Part shown: positions 61,183-64,000 of the stretch, in pieces
How the letters are laid out: every line of letters begins with the position of its first letter
Numbering within the stretch: position 1 is the first letter of the stretch
DNA from: Asterella californica
Lineage: Eukaryota; Streptophyta; Marchantiopsida; Marchantiales; Aytoniaceae
Assembly (NCBI GenBank): GCA_036924285.1
Contig: JAYKYS010000008.1
Coordinates: 19,453,001 to 19,517,000, forward strand
DNA: 64,000 nt
Direction of reading: 5' to 3'
Translations under genes and position numbers: made by a program
The notes under the pieces: model-generated
Database searches by the model: none
What the model saw: the letters and a program-made list of their open reading frames with translations, nothing else
What the model was told of the DNA's origin: nothing

Positions 61183-61410
61183 TTTTTCTCGTGTGCATAC
61201 CAAGTTTAACAATCTCCAACCGCAGTCTCCTTTCTATTTCCTTCCTTGCCCTCTTCCTTCTCTTTTGCTCTTACATGCATATTATTCACCTGCTCTATCT
61301 TCAAATGAGAGTGCAGCATGCTCGTTTTATGATAAATTATTCATATTAGATTTTAGCACTTGTAGTTTTAGAAGTATGGTTTGCTTTATGGGTTATGTCA
61401 AATTTGTATA
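61183..61410 (-). repeat. Paired-hairpin repeat, copy 10 (reverse)
   Basis: TTTTTCTCGTGTGCATACCA and a CT-rich stretch match the start of copy 6. B-like GCATATTATTCACCTGCTCT...AGAGTGCAG (about 61277-61318), then CACTTGTAGTTTTAGAAGTA and reverse box TTTATGGGTTATGTCAA (about 61386). Confidence 0.7.
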
Positions 61411-61746
61411 TTAGTTTAGTCTAGAATTTCTATATATTAACTAGAATTTGTCAAGAAATATATATGTACACGTGCTTTTAGACGAACAATGAAAAAAGCT
61501 ATTGAAATAGAAAAAAGAAAAAATTAAAAGAATTAAAATATAAATAGCAAGGCGACTTAATGGAGCTGAAATTGCTGAAGAAATTTCCATGGACGAGCCA
61601 CGTATATATTCAAATATAAATTATTGATAAGAAAAAGGTGAACAAAAATTCTCTGAATTTTAGTCCCGCATACATTAGCTATAGACCTCTCAGCAGCAAC
61701 TTTGGAGATAAAATAAATCTGTTATTCATAAGAAAATATCTTTCTC

Positions 61747-62045
61747 TGTCACGTCAGTTTAGCACTTTGGCTAGGTTGACCGAGTGCGGAGTGGCTAATC
61801 CCGGCAGGGCCGTTAGTGTCATTAAGACGAGTTCTTGCGATGATCCACTAGAGGTATACTTCATAAGTATAGCTTGGAGGCCTTAGTTCTTCAAGTTGAG
61901 CTTTCAAGCTCCTAGCTATGGTGGATAGTCTTGGTGAGTGCAATCTAGAGTCTCTGCGAGTACAGAGTAGATTTGGCTCGACTTTAGTGATTGTTTAGTA
62001 TCCACTGGCATGGTGGAGTGTGTACATACTATTTATCACTTGAAG
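61747..62045 (+). repeat. LTR-like sequence, inverted partner of 58592-58880
   Basis: TGTCACGTCAGTTTAGCAC, GGCTAGGTTGACCGAGTGCG, GGAGGCCTTAGTTCTTCAAG, GACTTTAGTGATTGTTTAGT. High similarity to the reverse complement of 58592-58880 over its whole length. No coding sequence recognised downstream. Confidence 0.75.
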
Positions 62046-63239
62046 AACTCAGATTGTGAGGTTTGATTGAGAGCTTTCAGGTCACAGATTTCAGCTGGTG
62101 GTATCTTCGGAGTGGGCAGATCGTTGATATCTTTGATTTGCAGGTGCGCGCATGCGCGGAGTGGTTCTTTTTGGTTGGTGATCGATCGCTGTGTGGATTG
62201 CTATTGTTTGAACCTGTTCTTGGTCGAATTGGTGGTGAGGTAGCGCGGAAGCGCTGCTGGAATTTTCTGTGACAGATTTTTGTGATCAATTTGAGGTCGG
62301 CAGAAGTGCATCGGTGGACGTCGAGTTGGCATGGGTCGGCAATTTCTGGTGCTGAAGAGTGCAGTAGGTGCGCGCTGGGAAGACGATTCCAACACACAAA
62401 AAATCGTTCGATTTGATGAAAGATCGAAAGAGTTACAAGCCGAAGAAGATCGCAGGTGGTCCAAAATCTAACGTAAACTCGCATGCGAGTGCCAATTTGG
62501 TAGATTTTGACCTTTTGGAGTGTGTTTTCGACCTCGAAGTTGTTGTATTGGGTGTGTTCTTCTCATACACATCCTTCTTGTGGTGTTCTTCTTCTTCGAG
62601 GAGCACAGGTGCGTGAGTGCGGAGACATGAGAGCGGAGTGCGAGAGTACGGAGGCAGAGCAGAGCCCGAGCCATTCGTCATTAAAGAAAACCATTACTCG
62701 CAGCAAGAGCCTGCGAGTAATGGTTTTCTTTAACGACGAACTGAATTTCACAAGCGTGAACAAAAGGAGAGATGAATAAGCATCAATACAGTCGTTCGGT
62801 CCGAGGATGCTTCCACCCTTCTATTGCTCGTTCCATTCCTTTCCTAACTTCACCACATCGCTTAAGATGCATATTTATTCACACACGCCTCCCTGATCCA
62901 AGTCGAACTCCTAACTTTTCTCCCGTAAGCAACCACATGGATGAGTTAATATGCGTCAGAAGTGCGTTGATTTCTTTTAAAAAATAGAAGTTTTTTTTCT
63001 CAGATGATATACTGGTATCATTTGCTGCTACTAGATCTAGATTTGACCGTGGTCTGGATCTAGACTGAGATAAAAAACTTCAATTTTAGAAAGAAATAAA
63101 ATTGACATGTCTAGATATAAACAGACGTTTCTAAGGAAAGTAGAACTGGATCTTGTGAATAGAAAAAAACTGTAAAAGTTGCACACAGAAAGGATCTCAT
63201 GCAGCAATAAATCATTATTTCTCCGAATGATAAATTATA
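62046..63239. other. Spacer, possibly retroelement leader, with one strong hairpin
   Basis: GC-richer than the neighbouring repeats. Overlapping frames have no recognisable domain. It might be the leader of the element whose LTR-like part starts at 61747, but no primer site was identified. Confidence 0.3.
62675..62739. repeat. Hairpin with 23-bp perfect stem
   Basis: TTAAAGAAAACCATTACTCG plus CAG (62681-62703), loop CAAGAGC, exact complement 62711-62733. The stem extends outward about 5 bp with one mismatch. Confidence 0.9.
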
Positions 63240-63345
63240 TATTTTGATTTAAGGTCCAACCCTTAACAGAAAAGGTTAAAACATAAATTAGAAAACATTC
63301 ATATTTCCCTCTTCTGAACTTGGAAGAGGTGAAATATGCATGCTC
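63240..63345 (+). repeat. Paired-hairpin repeat, copy 11 (partial)
   Basis: A segment TTTAAGGTCCAACCCTTAACAG...AAAGGTTAAAACATAAATTA (63247-63290). B stem CATATTTC / GAAATATG with inner CCTCTTC / GAAGAGG around TGAACTTG (63300-63338). Confidence 0.7.
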
Positions 63346-64000
63346 GGACACATGAAATACATATACAATATACTTTTTCCCAATAATATAGACATCTCTG
63401 TTCATAATGCGTTTTCATGGTGCAATCACATATGACTATCATTATAAGGATATTATATACCAAAATGTGCAATAGGAAGAGATTTTTCGAATATATTAAA
63501 TATCAATTAGTTAAAAAATAAAAAATGAAACATGCTAAAAATATATATTTTGTTTGGAACAAAATAGACTTGGTTACGGGAACATATCTAAAATTACTAC
63601 ACTATTTAGCTTTTCTATAATTACTTTTAGTGCTTCAGAAACTCGGATTCAGTTCCTTGAGTATTAAATTTCCTCGTGCCAAAACGAGTAAAAAGCAAAT
63701 AAAAAACGTCTCCGACGTCGTGGTTCCCCAGCGGGCCCGGAATATTTTGCTACGATTCCAACTTTTTGAAACGCACTAATAACCTTGAGCTTTTCTCCTT
63801 TTTATGGTTTCAAATAATAATATTTCTTTCTAAATGAAAGCTAAAAGATACTGCCCGTTAGACCTGGGCACATAAAAACCCTCATATCTCGATGAGGAAT
63901 CAATTTATATAGACTCCAAACCCCGCCGGCGCTTGCCAGCATAATGCTTGTTAAGAATGAGGTCAGGGTTTATCTTTTATACTCACTGCCCATGCCGAGA
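63346..64000. other. AT-rich right edge, no feature seen
   Basis: No coding, RNA or strong repeat signal recognised to the window end. Confidence 0.35.

Overview
The window looks like nuclear DNA of a land plant, most probably a bryophyte and perhaps a liverwort. The signs are a class III peroxidase with the classical three-intron structure, a secreted plant-type LRR protein, a polyphenol-oxidase fragment, GT-AG introns of about 50-420 bp, AT-rich spacers, and many decayed plant-type transposons (Ty1/copia, Ty3/gypsy, PIF/Harbinger, a TNP2/CACTA-like gene). The clade is inferred from gene style; no marker proves it. The window is gene-poor and repeat-rich.

Only two genes look intact: the LRR protein at 6087-6659 (minus) and the peroxidase at 9257-10653 (plus, four exons, 325 aa, all active-site residues present). 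The left edge (1-1.6 kb) holds the 3' part of an unrecognised multi-exon gene whose second visible intron carries a GC-rich TGCGAC minisatellite. It is followed by a broken PIF/Harbinger transposase (2.7-4.1 kb, minus). The peroxidase 3' flank is duplicated in tandem with an inverted junction, and one copy carries a 178-bp insertion.

15.1-23.3 kb holds an orphan exon, a frameshifted TNP2-like transposase gene (15.8-19.3 kb), a fragment resembling the N-terminus of polyphenol oxidase, a second, more decayed Harbinger copy and an unrecognised decayed coding stretch. 25.4-37.5 kb is a nested mosaic. A second LRR locus lies in pieces and is split by a full-length Ty1/copia element (29310-34557, about 290-bp LTRs, near-identical 5-bp target duplication). 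A truncated sister copia lies next to it in the opposite orientation, followed by a remnant of a DUF7869-like protein. An 85-bp perfect palindrome sits at 28.46 kb.

38.7-39.6 kb has an unidentified reading frame broken by stop codons but not by frameshifts. 39.6-47.5 kb shows nothing I can name. Two clusters (47.5-52 kb and 59.8-63.4 kb) contain at least ten copies of a non-coding repeat family. Each copy is built from a short box plus two different adjacent stem-loops whose stems and loops recur. This family is the most interesting unexplained structure here. Between the clusters lie a Harbinger locus encoding both a Myb/SANT-like protein and a transposase (52.8-55.5 kb) and a gypsy remnant (57.6-58.6 kb).

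No cooperating pathway of genes is visible. The window is mainly a record of transposon insertion, decay and local rearrangement around two small secreted-protein genes. All homology calls are from reading the sequence; no database search was run.
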